From JBBRHQ01 sp963738305 (GTDB lineage Bacteria > Actinomycetota > Thermoleophilia > Solirubrobacterales > 70-9), in contig CAVTVU010000001.1 in NCBI GenBank assembly GCA_963738305.1, positions 558,001-622,000 of the forward strand: a stretch of 64,000 nucleotides of DNA, given 5' to 3'. Under the pieces are notes generated by a model. That model saw only the letters and a program-made list of their open reading frames with translations, ran no database searches and was not told the origin of the DNA. How positions within the stretch are numbered: position 1 is the stretch's first letter; every line of letters starts with the position of its first letter. Of this stretch, positions 1-10,389 are shown in pieces. A program made the translations under genes and the position numbers.

Positions 1-2
1 TC

Positions 3-1799
3 GCGATCGTCGCCCACGTCGACCACGGCAAGACGACCCTGGTCGACGCGATGCTCTGGCAGTCCGGCGCCTTCCGCCAGGGCCAGGACGTCGCCGAGCG
101 GGTGATGGACTCGATGGACCTCGAGCGCGAGAAGGGGATAACGATCCTCGCCAAGAACACCGCGGTGCGCAGGGGCGACGTCAAGCTCAACATCATCGAC
201 ACCCCCGGGCATGCCGATTTCGGCGGCGAGGTGGAGCGCGGGCTGACGATGGTCGACGGGGTGCTGCTGCTGGTCGACGCGTCCGAGGGGCCACTGCCCC
301 AGACCAGGTTCGTCCTGCGCAAAGCGCTCGAGGCACGCCTGCCGGTGATCCTCGTGATCAACAAGGTAGACCGACCCGACGCCCGCATCGCGGAGGTCGT
401 CGACGAGGTCTACGAGCTGTTCCTCGACCTCGACGCCGACTCGGAGCAGATCGAGTTCCCGATCGTCTACACCAATGCCAGAGCGGGCTGGGCCTCGCTG
501 GAGGAGGGTGTCGCCGGCACCGACCTCTCCCCCCTGCTGGAGCTGATGCTGGAGCAGATACCGGCCCCCTCCTACGAGCCCGATCACCCGCTCCAGGCTC
601 AGGTCACCAACCTCGACGCCGACCCCTACGTCGGCCGCCTCGCCCTCTGCCGCGTCCACAACGGGACGATCCGTGCCGGTGCGGCAATCGCCTGGTGTCG
701 GGCCGACGGAAGCGTCGAGCGGGCCACCGTCGCCGAGCTCTACGTGACAGAGGCGCTGGAGCGAGTGCCGGCGACCGAGGCCGGGCCCGGCGAGATCATC
801 GCCGTGGCCGGCCTGCCGGAGGTGACGATCGGAGAAACCCTGGCCGATACAGAGCGCCCGCAGCCTTTGCCGGTGATCACCGTCGATGAGCCGTCGATCT
901 CGATCATCGTCGGCATCAACACCGCGCCGTCCGCCGGAACCGAGGGCTCGAAGCTGACCGCGCGACAGATCCACGCACGACTTGGCGCCGAGCTCGTCGG
1001 CAACGTCTCGATCCGCGTCCTCGAGACCGATCGCCCTGACGCCTGGGAGGTCCAGGGGCGAGGCGAGCTCCAGCTCGTCGTCCTCCTGGAGATGATGCGG
1101 CGGGAGGGTTTCGAGCTCACCGCGGGCCAGCCCCAGGTCGTCACCCGCGAGATCGATGGCGCTGTTCACGAGCCGGTGGAGCGGCTCGCGATCGACATCC
1201 CCGAGTCCTACGTCGGCGTCCTCACCCAGATGCTGGCGCTGCGCAGGGGTCGGCTCGAGCAGATGGTCAACCACTCGACCGGCTGGGTGCGGATGGACTA
1301 CCTGGTGCCGGCGCGGGGGCTGATCGGCTTCCGCACCGAGTTCCTGACCGAGACCCGGGGCACCGGGATCCTCCACCACGTGTTCGACCGCTGGGAGCCC
1401 TGGGCGGGTGAGGTGCAATCGAGGCCGACCGGCGCACTGGTGGCCGACCGTCGCGGCACCACCGCGGGATTCGCCCTTTTCGGCCTGCAGGAGCGCGGCA
1501 CGCTTTTCGTCGGCCCGGGCGAGGAGGTCTACGAGGGGATGATCGTCGGCGAGAACGCCCGCTCGGACGACCTCGACGTGAACGCGACCAAGGAGAAGCA
1601 CCAGACCAACGTCCGCGCCGCATCGGCTGACCTGCTCGTGCGGCTCGTCCCCGCCCGCCGGCTCTCCCTGGAGCAGGCCCTCGAGTTCCTCCGCCCGGAC
1701 GAGTGCGTCGAGATCACCCCAGCGACGGTGCGCCTGCGAAAGCTGGAGCTGGCGAGGACGGCGCGGCTGAAGGCGGCGCGCCGGGCCAAGGCCGGCTGA
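3..1799 (+). CDS. typA: TypA/BipA ribosome-associated GTPase, 5' end cut by window
   Basis: Translational GTPase of the TypA/BipA family, which binds the ribosome and helps 50S assembly and stress adaptation. The open frame runs through the left edge, so only a few N-terminal residues are missing. Visible are the P-loop HVDHGKTTL at the very start, the switch region DLEREKGITI, the G3 motif DTPGHADF and the G4 motif NKVD, followed by the beta-barrel domain II and the EF-G-like C-terminal domains with the family motif ARGLIGFRTEFLT. The remaining 598 residues fit the usual length of about 610. The strongly charged, Lys/Arg/Ala-rich C-terminus is typical. The next gene is convergent, with its stop only 8 bases away. 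Identity is secure; LepA and EF-G are excluded by the C-terminal motif. Confidence 0.96.
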   Translation, partial: AIVAHVDHGKTTLVDAMLWQSGAFRQGQDVAERVMDSMDLEREKGITILAKNTAVRRGDVKLNIIDTPGHADFGGEVERGLTMVDGVLLLVDASEGPLPQTRFVLRKALEARLPVILVINKVDRPDARIAEVVDEVYELFLDLDADSEQIEFPIVYTNARAGWASLEEGVAGTDLSPLLELMLEQIPAPSYEPDHPLQAQVTNLDADPYVGRLALCRVHNGTIRAGAAIAWCRADGSVERATVAELYVTEALERVPATEAGPGEIIAVAGLPEVTIGETLADTERPQPLPVITVDEPSISIIVGINTAPSAGTEGSKLTARQIHARLGAELVGNVSIRVLETDRPDAWEVQGRGELQLVVLLEMMRREGFELTAGQPQVVTREIDGAVHEPVERLAIDIPESYVGVLTQMLALRRGRLEQMVNHSTGWVRMDYLVPARGLIGFRTEFLTETRGTGILHHVFDRWEPWAGEVQSRPTGALVADRRGTTAGFALFGLQERGTLFVGPGEEVYEGMIVGENARSDDLDVNATKEKHQTNVRAASADLLVRLVPARRLSLEQALEFLRPDECVEITPATVRLRKLELARTARLKAARRAKAG

Positions 1800-1807
1800 C
1801 TCCGCCC

Positions 1808-4360
1808 CTACTCGTAGGCCAGGGCCTCGAGCACGTCGAGGCGCGAGGCGCGGCGAGCGGGCCCGATCGCCACCAGCACCCCGGCGACGGCGGAGAGGAC
1901 CATGATCGCGATCAGGGTGCCGATCGGGTAGGAGAGGGTGAAGCCCTCGTCGGCGAGGGGGCGGGAGATCAGCGCCGCGAAGACCACCCCGAGGACGAGG
2001 CCGAGGACAGCCCCGATCATCGCCGTGATCACCGCCTCGTAGCGGATCATTCGGCGCACTTGGCGCCGCGACATCCCGATCGCCCGCAGCATTCCCAGCT
2101 CCCGGGTGCGCTCATGGATCGAGAGAGCCAGGGTGTTGGCGACGCCGAAGAACGCGACGGTGACGGCCAGCGATAGCAACGCGTAAATCAATCCGACCAA
2201 CTTGTCGACCGCGCTCTCCTGGTTGGCCTTGAGCTCGGCCTGGTTCAGCACGTCTGCCGTCGGGAAGTCGTCGCGAAGGGCGGCCTTCAGCCGTGCCTGG
2301 ACAGCGTCGGCGCGAGCGCCGGGGGCGAGCTTGATCAGGTCGGACTGGTCCTGCGTGTTGCCGAGGTAGCGGCTCATCGCCGCCTGGGTGATGATGACGC
2401 TGCCGAAAAGATCTGCATCGTCACCGACCGTCCCCGCCACCCGGAAGGAAGGTCGAGCGCCGGTATTGGTCATCATCCGGATCCGGTCGCCGAGCTCCAG
2501 ACCATTGTCCGAGGCGAAGTTGTCGTCGAGGATCGCCTGGTCGTCGCGGAGATCGCCGAGGGTCGCCGCCGAGCCCTGCTTCCAGTCGAGGGTGAGGACG
2601 CGGTTGGCGGTCGCGGGGTCGAGGCCCGTGACCTTGTTCTTGCCCGACCCCTCGATCACCGCCTGGGCGGAGCGCAGCGACGAGACCGTGCCCACCCCGG
2701 GGACCTTCCGCGCGGCGCTCGCCGCCGCCGCAGGGATCGGGGAGAAGCCGTCGGTGTTCTGGATCACCAGCTCGCCCTGGAAGTTGCGATCGACGGCTGA
2801 GGCGATCGAGCCCTTTAGCCCCGCTGCGAAGATCGCCACGAAGCTGACCAGGCCGAGGCCGATCATCAGCGCAGCCGCCGTCGCCGCGGTGCGGCCCGGA
2901 CGCCGCTGGGAGTTCTCGCGAGCGAGGCGACCGGTCAGCCCGCGCAGCCGCTCCAGGGGGATGCCGGTGACCGAGGCGAGCGGCCGCACCAGGCGGGGAC
3001 TGAACAAGGAGACCCCGAGCATGATCAGGACGGCGCCGAGCCCCATCAGCCCAGCAGCCTGGCCGGAGTCGGAGATGTCAGCGAAGAGTCCCGCGAGCAG
3101 GGCCGCGAGGCCGATCAGGGAGACGGCGACCGCCCCGAGGGCGAAGAGGGCCCCGTGGCTGCGCGGCTCGGCGAGCTCCCCTTCGCGAAGGGCCGCCAGC
3201 GGCGGCACCCTGGTCGAGCGCCAGGCGGGAGCGAGCGAAGAGACAAGCGTCACCGTCAAGCCGATCGCCAGCGAGACGACGACGGTGCGGGTCTCGATGA
3301 CCGGCGAGGTGGTGGGAAGGTCGATGCCGATCGCCTCGAAGAGCGCCTGAATCCCCTTGGCGAAGACGATTCCACCCGCGAGCCCGGCGAGCGACCCGAC
3401 CAGGCCAATCAGCGCCGCCTCTACCACGACGGACCCGAGGATCTGCCCTCGGGAGGCGCCGAGGGTGCGGAGCATGGCGAACTCCCGCACCCGCTGGGCA
3501 ACGGTGATCGAAAAGGTGTTGAAGATCAGGAAGGCGCCGACGAACAGCGCCAGGCCGGCGAAGACCAGCAGGGCGATCTGGAGGAAGCTGAGGTTGTCGC
3601 GAATCTCGCTCGACTGGCGGTCGGCGTTCTGCTGTCCGGTCTCGACCCGGACATTGCCGGGCGCGATCGCGGCGATCCGCTTCGCCAGCCCGGCGGCCGG
3701 CACCCCCTTCGCTGCGGCCACCGAGATCTGGTCGAAGCGGCCCTGGTTGTCGGTGACCAGCTGGGCTTCGGGAAGGGTGAGCTGGGCGATGCTGGCACCG
3801 CCGAAGGAGGCGTTGCCGAGCTTGGTCGTCCCAACCAGACGGTAGATCCGCGCCCGTCGCTCCCCTGCGATCCGGATCGGATCGCCGATCGCCAGGCCGG
3901 CCGAATCGGCGCCGGCCTCGTCGAGGGTCGCCTGGCGCGGGCTCCGGGGCTCGTGACCCTCGGTGACCGTCAGCGACTCGAGTCGCGGCGGCAGGGTCGA
4001 GGCGATGAACTTGGGCGAGAACTGCGAGCCGATCCGGCTGCCGTCCTGCTTGAAGAACCCGCCGGGGGTGAAGATCGCGCCGGAGGCCAGCGAGACGCCG
4101 CTCACTCTCCTCACTCTGGGCAGCAACTTGGCCGAGAAGGTCGGGGTGACGCCGCTGTCCTGCTTGACCGGCTCGCGGGCCGTGATTACGACGTCGGTGC
4201 CCTTCAGTGACTCGCTGAAGATCTCGTCGAAGGCGGCGTTGATGGTGTCGGTGAGGACGTAGGTGCCGGCGACCAGCGCCACTCCGATGAACACGGCGAG
4301 GGTCGTGGTCAGGGCCCGGCCCTTGCGCGCCCAGAGGTTCTTCGCGGCCAGCCTAGGCAA
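1808..4360 (-). CDS. ABC transporter permease, FtsX/MacB type (850 aa)
   Basis: Large permease with duplicated FtsX domains. An N-terminal membrane segment (about residues 15-37) is followed by a long extracytoplasmic MacB-like domain, three helices around residues 255-385, a second periplasmic domain, and a final set of helices from about residue 720 onward. The motif ELGMLRAIGMSRRQVRRM near the end is the cytoplasmic coupling helix region; a matching AMLRTLGASRGQILG lies after the first domain. It overlaps the preceding ATPase gene by 8 bases, so the two are translated together. Such exporters move lipoproteins, peptides or antibiotics, or act as mechanotransducers; the substrate cannot be read from the sequence. 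Confidence 0.93.
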   Translation of the reverse strand: MPRLAAKNLWARKGRALTTTLAVFIGVALVAGTYVLTDTINAAFDEIFSESLKGTDVVITAREPVKQDSGVTPTFSAKLLPRVRRVSGVSLASGAIFTPGGFFKQDGSRIGSQFSPKFIASTLPPRLESLTVTEGHEPRSPRQATLDEAGADSAGLAIGDPIRIAGERRARIYRLVGTTKLGNASFGGASIAQLTLPEAQLVTDNQGRFDQISVAAAKGVPAAGLAKRIAAIAPGNVRVETGQQNADRQSSEIRDNLSFLQIALLVFAGLALFVGAFLIFNTFSITVAQRVREFAMLRTLGASRGQILGSVVVEAALIGLVGSLAGLAGGIVFAKGIQALFEAIGIDLPTTSPVIETRTVVVSLAIGLTVTLVSSLAPAWRSTRVPPLAALREGELAEPRSHGALFALGAVAVSLIGLAALLAGLFADISDSGQAAGLMGLGAVLIMLGVSLFSPRLVRPLASVTGIPLERLRGLTGRLARENSQRRPGRTAATAAALMIGLGLVSFVAIFAAGLKGSIASAVDRNFQGELVIQNTDGFSPIPAAAASAARKVPGVGTVSSLRSAQAVIEGSGKNKVTGLDPATANRVLTLDWKQGSAATLGDLRDDQAILDDNFASDNGLELGDRIRMMTNTGARPSFRVAGTVGDDADLFGSVIITQAAMSRYLGNTQDQSDLIKLAPGARADAVQARLKAALRDDFPTADVLNQAELKANQESAVDKLVGLIYALLSLAVTVAFFGVANTLALSIHERTRELGMLRAIGMSRRQVRRMIRYEAVITAMIGAVLGLVLGVVFAALISRPLADEGFTLSYPIGTLIAIMVLSAVAGVLVAIGPARRASRLDVLEALAYE

Positions 4361-5138
4361 GCTGCTTCATGTACTCGATCACCTGCTCGGCCGACCCGGG
4401 GGCGGCGTCGTGGACGATCGAGCCGTCGCGGAGCGCCAGCATCCGATCGGCGTGGGCCGCGGCCTCGGGGTCGTGGGTGACCATGATCACGGTTTGGCCA
4501 AACTCGTCGACCGCTCCCCGCAGCAGCTCGAGCACGTCGGCGGAAGCCTTCGAGTCGAGGTTGCCGGTCGGCTCGTCGGCGAAGACGACGGCCGGCTTGG
4601 AGACCAGGGCCCGGGCGACGGCGACCCTCTGCTGCTGGCCCCCGGAGAGCTCCGAGGGGCGGTGGCTGCGCCGATCCGAGAGCCCGACCGTCTCGATCAG
4701 CTGCGCGAGCCAGTCGCTGTCGGCCTGCCTGCCGGCGATCGAAAGCGGTAGGACGATGTTCTCCTCGGCCGTCAGCACTGGCAGCAGGTTGAAGAACTGG
4801 AAGACGAAGCCGAACCGCTCGCGCCGCAGCTCGGTCAGCTCGCGGTCGTCGAGGCCGGTGATCTCGACCCCGTCGACCTCGACGGTTCCCGATGTCGGCC
4901 GATCGAGCCCGGCGAGGATGTGCATCAGGGTCGACTTCCCCGAGCCGGAGGGACCCATGATCGAGCTGAAGCGCTCGCGCTCGAAGCCGACCGTGACGCC
5001 GGCGAGGGCGTCCACCGCGGCCTCGCCCTCGCCGAAGCGGCGACTCAGGTCGGTGGCGAGGACGATCGGGGCGCCGGGCGACTCGCCGCCCTCGGGAGCG
5101 CCGCCGTCGGGCGTCGGGAAATCTGCTTGCGATGGCAT
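4353..5138 (-). CDS. ABC transporter ATP-binding protein, LolD/MacB type
   Basis: ATPase partner of the FtsX-type permease that follows with an 8-base overlap. Walker A GPSGSGKST lies at residues 62-70, the signature LSGGQ at 164-168 and Walker B VVFADEP at 184-190, followed by a switch histidine in MVTHD. The length of 261 aa is slightly above the family norm because of a Pro/Gly-rich N-terminal tail of about 25 residues. The motif GFVFQFFNLLP is characteristic of the LolD/MacB/FtsE group. The pair forms a two-gene operon reading away from the DUF4239 gene. Confidence 0.95.
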   Translation of the reverse strand: MPSQADFPTPDGGAPEGGESPGAPIVLATDLSRRFGEGEAAVDALAGVTVGFERERFSSIMGPSGSGKSTLMHILAGLDRPTSGTVEVDGVEITGLDDRELTELRRERFGFVFQFFNLLPVLTAEENIVLPLSIAGRQADSDWLAQLIETVGLSDRRSHRPSELSGGQQQRVAVARALVSKPAVVFADEPTGNLDSKASADVLELLRGAVDEFGQTVIMVTHDPEAAAHADRMLALRDGSIVHDAAPGSAEQVIEYMKQLA

Positions 5139-5182
5139 CCGGTTCAGTTTGACCTACCCGCCCCCCCGGCGGTCATACCGCG

Positions 5183-6016
5183 TCAGAGCGGGCGGATCGG
5201 GGCGCCGTCTGACTTGCAGGGAATCCCCCGCTCGGGGTGGCTCGCCGCCCGCTCGCGCTCGAGGGCGGTCAGGGTCGCCCGCATCGCCTTCGGGGTGATC
5301 GCCCCGTCGTGGTCGCCGTAGGCGTTGTCGAGGAAGGCGATGGTCAGCAGGCTGGCAGTGACCACGGTGGTGACCGCGACCAGGAGCAGCAGTTGCGAGT
5401 CGCGCCGCTCGCGGCGGTCGGCGAAGTAGAGCGCGAAGGCGACCACCGCCAGCCCGGCGATCACCAGCAGCAGCCAGATCGACGTCGGGACGAAGGGGTC
5501 GGCCTCGGCCAGCCGGGCGCGGCGGGCGCCGCGACGGGCGTCGGTCTCCTCGAACCAGTTCTGCTGGGCGTTGCTCGCCGTCACCCCGACCGGGTGGACC
5601 GCCTCGAAGGCGGTCTCCAGCCGCGACTCCCAGTGGCTCGCCACCGCGCTGGCCCGGTCGTCGGCCATCGCGCTCCACTCGTCGTAGACCACGGCGCGGG
5701 CGTAGCAGATCAAATCGCCCTGGAGAGCGTCCCGGGAAGACTGGGTGAAGGCATCCGCGGCGTGGAATCCGGCGGCGGTCGCGCCGGCCTCGGCGCGGGT
5801 GCTGGAGCGGGCCGAGGCGTAGCTCTGAAAGGCGATCAGGAAGACGAAGCCGACCATCACCGCGAAGATCGTCCCGGTGACCGTGAAGGCGCCGGCCGCG
5901 ATCTGTGAGTCGCGGAAGAAGCCGTCGGAGGGAGCCCAGCGCCGGATCAGCTCCATCGCCGCGATCGCGGCGACGTCGGCCAGGACGACGATCAGCACGA
6001 TCTGCCACAGCTCCAC
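5183..6016 (-). CDS. DUF4239 (bestrophin-like) membrane protein
   Basis: Protein of 277 aa beginning at a GTG (VELWQIVLIV). Upstream in-frame starts exist but would overlap the divergent gene, so this start, leaving a 46-base divergent gap, is preferred. It has an N-terminal membrane helix, a second helix in the region with motif FTVTGTIFAVMVGFVFLIAF, a soluble middle, and two C-terminal helices (LLLVIAGLAVVAFALYF and LLLVAVTTVVTASLLTIAFL). This architecture matches the DUF4239 family of unknown function, sometimes described as bestrophin-like. No catalytic residues are known. Neighbouring gene content gives no further clue. Confidence 0.75.
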   Translation of the reverse strand: MELWQIVLIVVLADVAAIAAMELIRRWAPSDGFFRDSQIAAGAFTVTGTIFAVMVGFVFLIAFQSYASARSSTRAEAGATAAGFHAADAFTQSSRDALQGDLICYARAVVYDEWSAMADDRASAVASHWESRLETAFEAVHPVGVTASNAQQNWFEETDARRGARRARLAEADPFVPTSIWLLLVIAGLAVVAFALYFADRRERRDSQLLLLVAVTTVVTASLLTIAFLDNAYGDHDGAITPKAMRATLTALERERAASHPERGIPCKSDGAPIRPL

Positions 6017-6062
6017 GGCGCGGCATCTAACGGGACGGCCCGGACGGCGGGATACTTGCGAC

Positions 6063-6788
6063 GTGGAGAGGGACGCCAGCCCCGGGCCGCCGCTGGCGGG
6101 AGCCCTTCTCACCCTTGCCGGGGTCGCGCTGATGGCGGCATTCGTTCTCGCCGTGCATCCACTGCGGGAGGCGGTGAGCGCGTCTATTTCCGGGGACACC
6201 GCCGAGGTCCGCCGCCAGGTCTCCGACCTGGGGCTCGGAGGACCCTTGATCATCCTCGCCCTGCAGATGATCCATGCGGTCGTCTTCTACCCGGCGGAGC
6301 TGATCGACGCCGCCGGCGGCTTCGCCTACGGGTTCTTCTGGGGTTTCCTGCTACTGCAAACGGGCTGGGTCCTGTCCGGCCTCCTCTCCTACGCGATCGG
6401 CAAGTGGGCCGGGCGGCCGCTGATCCACCGGTTGCTGGGAGCGGAGCGCTTCGAGCGGATCGAGGCGATGATCGAGCGCGGCGGGGTCACGCTGCTGCTG
6501 ACCGTGCGGCTGCTGCCGATCGTCCCCTTCAGCCTCGTCTCGACGGCGGCCGGAACGGCCCGGGTGCCGGTCTGGCGCTTCATCTGGACGACCGCCGCCG
6601 GGTACGCGCCAATCACCGCCATCACGGTCTATCTCGGCACCAAGCTCGAGAGCTTCTCCTTCGAGGACCCGACCGTGCTGCTCGGGATCGGCGGGCTACT
6701 CGCCTTGATCGGCGTCGCCCACTGGCTGCGGCCGCGGCGTCCCGACCCGGATGCGGCCGACTCCGACCCGGGCGAGCGCCAAGGCTGA
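6063..6788 (+). CDS. TVP38/TMEM64 (DedA-superfamily) membrane protein
   Basis: Integral membrane protein of 241 aa with a GTG start (VERDASPGPPL) placed just after the divergent DUF4239 gene. It shows the SNARE-associated/VTT domain: re-entrant region with FAYGFFWGFLLLQTGWVLSG, then the conserved block ERFERIEAMIERGG and LRLLPIVPFSLVSTAAG with the arginine and proline typical of DedA-like flippases, and GTKLESF near the C-terminus. DedA/VTT proteins are linked to lipid scrambling and recycling of carrier lipids. The C-terminal tail is rich in Pro and Asp. Function in this organism is inferred from the family only. Confidence 0.88.
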   Translation: MERDASPGPPLAGALLTLAGVALMAAFVLAVHPLREAVSASISGDTAEVRRQVSDLGLGGPLIILALQMIHAVVFYPAELIDAAGGFAYGFFWGFLLLQTGWVLSGLLSYAIGKWAGRPLIHRLLGAERFERIEAMIERGGVTLLLTVRLLPIVPFSLVSTAAGTARVPVWRFIWTTAAGYAPITAITVYLGTKLESFSFEDPTVLLGIGGLLALIGVAHWLRPRRPDPDAADSDPGERQG

Positions 6789-6869
6789 TCGTCAGCCGTG
6801 AATCCTGCGCATTCGGCCGCCGGCCAGCCAAAGACCTGCGGCCTGGACGCGTCCCTCTGAGGCGTCGGG

Positions 6870-8099
<1,230 letters not shown>

Positions 8100-8168
8100 C
8101 TCGGCGAGGCTCCTTTTCGTCCGTGTTCAAGCCTTGTCATGGGCGGCGCCAGGCGGGCGCCGCACTGA

Positions 8169-8190
8169 TTGACTGGTCAGTCAACCAGTC
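8169..8190. promoter_or_regulatory. Nested palindromic operator upstream of acyl-CoA dehydrogenase
   Basis: Two overlapping inverted repeats: TTGACTG and CAGTCAA flank two bases (8169-8184), and GACTGGT and ACCAGTC flank six bases (8171-8190). Such TGAC/GTCA palindromes are typical binding sites for TetR-family repressors of fatty-acid or amino-acid degradation genes. It lies 70 bases before the dehydrogenase start. The rest of the 8100-8416 gap holds no gene I can support and no tetR gene is present nearby. Confidence 0.6.
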
Positions 8191-8416
8191 CCAGGTTAGC
8201 GGATCATCCGCCCGGCTCCGGGTCGATCTCCAAATATTGGGGATGGAATCCGGGCCCGCATCCAGGCACGATTCCCCGATCGCAAGCTACGCAGGGATCG
8301 ATCATCGCGCCGAGCGACTTCCGACGATGAAGACGCCTCCACCCCCCGGCAGCCCCTAAACGCGGCGAGCAGCTCAAGGCTCCCGGCGGAGCCAGTCGCG
8401 GCGGTACCCTTGTCGT

Positions 8417-8893
8417 GTGTCCCTTCCGCTTGCCGCGACAGCGGTCGACAACGGCAAGGTGATCCTCTTCGTTGCGCTGGTGGCTCTGCCCATCGCAGCC
8501 GTCGCCTTCGCCGGCGCCGGCCGGGCGCTCAAGGACCTCGGCAAGGGCCGCTTCGCGATCGAGCGCGAGCTGCCGGCGCCGCGCACCCTCGGCCCTGCAC
8601 CGCCGGTCAGCCCGGCGGTCAGGGAGGCCGAGGTGCGCCAGATGATGGAGGCGAAGTCCTATCGCCGGGAGCTGCGCGGGGAGGCGCCGCTCGACATCGA
8701 GACCGAGGTCGAGCGGATGCTCGCCGCGCCTGACCCCGCGGTCGGTATCGGAATGGACGCGCAACTGCGCGAGGAGGTGCGCCAGCTCGTCGTCGCCCGC
8801 AACGAGCGCCGGATGCGGAAGGGCGAGGAGCCGCTCGACATCGAGACCGAGGTCCGCCGCCAACTCTCCGACCTCGAGAACCTGGGTCAGTAG
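8417..8893 (+). CDS. Unknown membrane-anchored protein with duplicated PLDIETEV motif
   Basis: Not recognised as a named family. The 158-aa product starts at GTG and has one N-terminal membrane helix (VILFVALVALPIAAVAFAGAG), then a cytoplasmic, strongly charged tail. The tail contains an internal duplication: a segment ending GEAPLDIETEVERML (about residues 83-105) and one ending GEEPLDIETEVRRQL (about 135-150), each preceded by an Arg/Glu-rich helix. This resembles short SHOCT-like or coiled tail segments, but the match is not good enough to assign. It is followed at 11 bases by another small unknown gene, so the two probably form one unit. Confidence 0.75.
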   Translation: MSLPLAATAVDNGKVILFVALVALPIAAVAFAGAGRALKDLGKGRFAIERELPAPRTLGPAPPVSPAVREAEVRQMMEAKSYRRELRGEAPLDIETEVERMLAAPDPAVGIGMDAQLREEVRQLVVARNERRMRKGEEPLDIETEVRRQLSDLENLGQ

Positions 8894-8904
8894 GATCGCG
8901 GCCT

Positions 8905-9243
8905 ATGGCCGAACCGCGCGAAGACGACGTCTTCGAGATCGAGCAGCTGCTCGTCCAGCCCGGCACCTACTTCAACCCGCAGACCGAGGTCGTCGTGGTC
9001 GTGGACGACTCCACATCGCTCGACCAGGAGGTCTTCAACATGGAGGCCTACGAGGGGGCCGAGTGGGTGCGGATCTCCGACGAGGTCCCGATCGACGAGG
9101 ACGGCCGCGACCGCCTCCTGGAGAGCTTCCAGACCCACTACCACCCCGGCAACGCAGGGTCGGTGTCGGCCACAGCCCTGGAGCAGGGCGACGAGGAGCT
9201 CGACGAGGACGAGGGCGGGCAGGACCCTGGCCGCGAGGACTGA
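8905..9243 (+). CDS. Unknown small acidic protein
   Basis: An ATG-started 112-aa protein, very acidic, ending in a run rich in Glu, Asp and Gly. The central part (EIEQLLVQPGTYFNPQTEV, then VVVVDDSTSLDQEVF) looks like a small folded domain of beta strands and is free of low complexity, so the reading frame is likely real. No cysteine, signal peptide or membrane segment is present. It follows the duplicated-motif protein by 11 bases and is probably co-transcribed with it. I do not recognise the family. Confidence 0.65.
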   Translation: MAEPREDDVFEIEQLLVQPGTYFNPQTEVVVVVDDSTSLDQEVFNMEAYEGAEWVRISDEVPIDEDGRDRLLESFQTHYHPGNAGSVSATALEQGDEELDEDEGGQDPGRED

Positions 9244-9298
9244 GCTCAGTGGCCCGTCCTATCGCCCCGGGCAAACCTATCGGGCGCCGGTCCGCCGA

Positions 9299-9799
9299 CT
9301 AACCGCCCGGGCCCCCGTAATGGGGCGGGGGCGGCGTCGTCATCGTCCACTGGACGGTGTGATTGCAACCGCCGCCCGTCGTCTTCGTGGAGCCGACCAC
9401 CTTCTTGGTGCTGGTCCAATGGCCCCTGACCCGGATCGTCCGGCCCGCCTGGCCGGGCCCCCACGGCGTTCCCCTGTAGTCGAAGGCGCCCGCCTTGATC
9501 GGGATCTGCTTCACCCTCAGTTGGTTTGACGCGGATATGTTCCCCTGCTTGCAGATGAAATCGGTTGGGACCACGATGTTGCCGGACGGGTTGCCAGCAC
9601 TGGGCCAGGCCACGATCTTCTTGCCCCGCGCCCCCGCGGCCACCTTGAAGTAACCCACACCCTCGCCGTTGTGGAACTTGTTCTCACTTCCCCCGTAGGG
9701 ACCACTCTTGGGCGTGATCGCCGCCGTCCCTACCGCTGCATAGACGCCCACCACCGCTATGCCCACAACCATAACTGCCACCAACCGCATGCGAGTCAT
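9299..9799 (-). CDS. Unknown secreted protein
   Basis: The 166-aa product begins MTRMRLVAVMVVGIAVVG, a signal peptide with basic n-region and hydrophobic core, probably cleaved after the Ala-rich stretch. The start is preceded by GGAGG four bases away. The mature part is small, rich in Gly, Lys and Thr, with two cysteines (FICKQGN and GGGCNHTV) that could form a disulphide, and ends in a Pro/Gly tail. The frame stays open far upstream, but that part is antisense to the peroxiredoxin gene and is not counted. Family not recognised; probably an extracellular protein. Confidence 0.65.
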   Translation of the reverse strand: MTRMRLVAVMVVGIAVVGVYAAVGTAAITPKSGPYGGSENKFHNGEGVGYFKVAAGARGKKIVAWPSAGNPSGNIVVPTDFICKQGNISASNQLRVKQIPIKAGAFDYRGTPWGPGQAGRTIRVRGHWTSTKKVVGSTKTTGGGCNHTVQWTMTTPPPPHYGGPGG

Positions 9800-9916
9800 C
9801 TCTCCTCCGATCCCCTGCGACTCACGACACCGGGCAACGCCGGAGCTTACATCAGGCGAGTCGCCCTGGGGATCGGCTTGGGGCGCAGCAACGGGGTCGT
9901 CATACTCAAGCCCCTG

Positions 9917-10389
9917 ATGTTGGCCGAGGGCGAAACCGCGCCGGGCTTCACTCTGCCGGACCAGGACGGGAGGCCGGTCAGCCTCTCCGACCTGCGCGGT
10001 CAGACGGTGGTGCTGTATTTCTACCCCCGCGCCGACACGCCGGGCTGCACCACACAGGCCTGCGGCGTCCGCGACCACCGCGCTGAATACGAGGCGGCCG
10101 GGGCCCGGGTCCTCGGGGTCTCGCCCGACGAGGTCAGCGCGGTCGAGAAGTTCGCCGGGAAGCACGACCTCGACTTCACCCTGCTCGCCGAGCCGACCAC
10201 TCGGTCGCCGAGGCGTACGGCACCTGGGTCGAGAAGAGGAACTACGGCAAGACCTACATGGGCGTCCAGCGGGCGACGTTCGTGATCGACCCCGACGGCA
10301 GCATCGCCCGGGTATTCGAGAAAGTCTCCCCGAAGACACACGACGAGGTGGCACTTGCGGCCCTGGGAGAGCTGGCGGAGGCGGGATGA
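9917..10389 (+). CDS. Bcp-type peroxiredoxin, broken by one frameshift
   Basis: Thiol peroxidase of the PrxQ/Bcp family. The first frame gives the thioredoxin fold with the catalytic motif YPRADTPGCTTQACGVRD, where the first Cys is peroxidatic and the second, five residues on, is the usual resolving Cys. The frame is lost near 10193 after LLAEP; the +1 frame resumes with DHSVAEAYGTWVEKRNYGKTYMGVQ... (shown here only in part) and ends in TFVIDPDGSIARVF and a stop that overlaps the MOSC start. One base appears to be missing near 10193. Repaired length is about 157 aa, normal for the family. Sequence error is as likely as mutation. Confidence 0.85.

Noticed and set aside
3155..4210. Plus-strand frame of 351 codons opposite the FtsX-type permease
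   Set aside because: Arg/Gly/Asp-rich antisense shadow without motifs; the permease is unambiguous.
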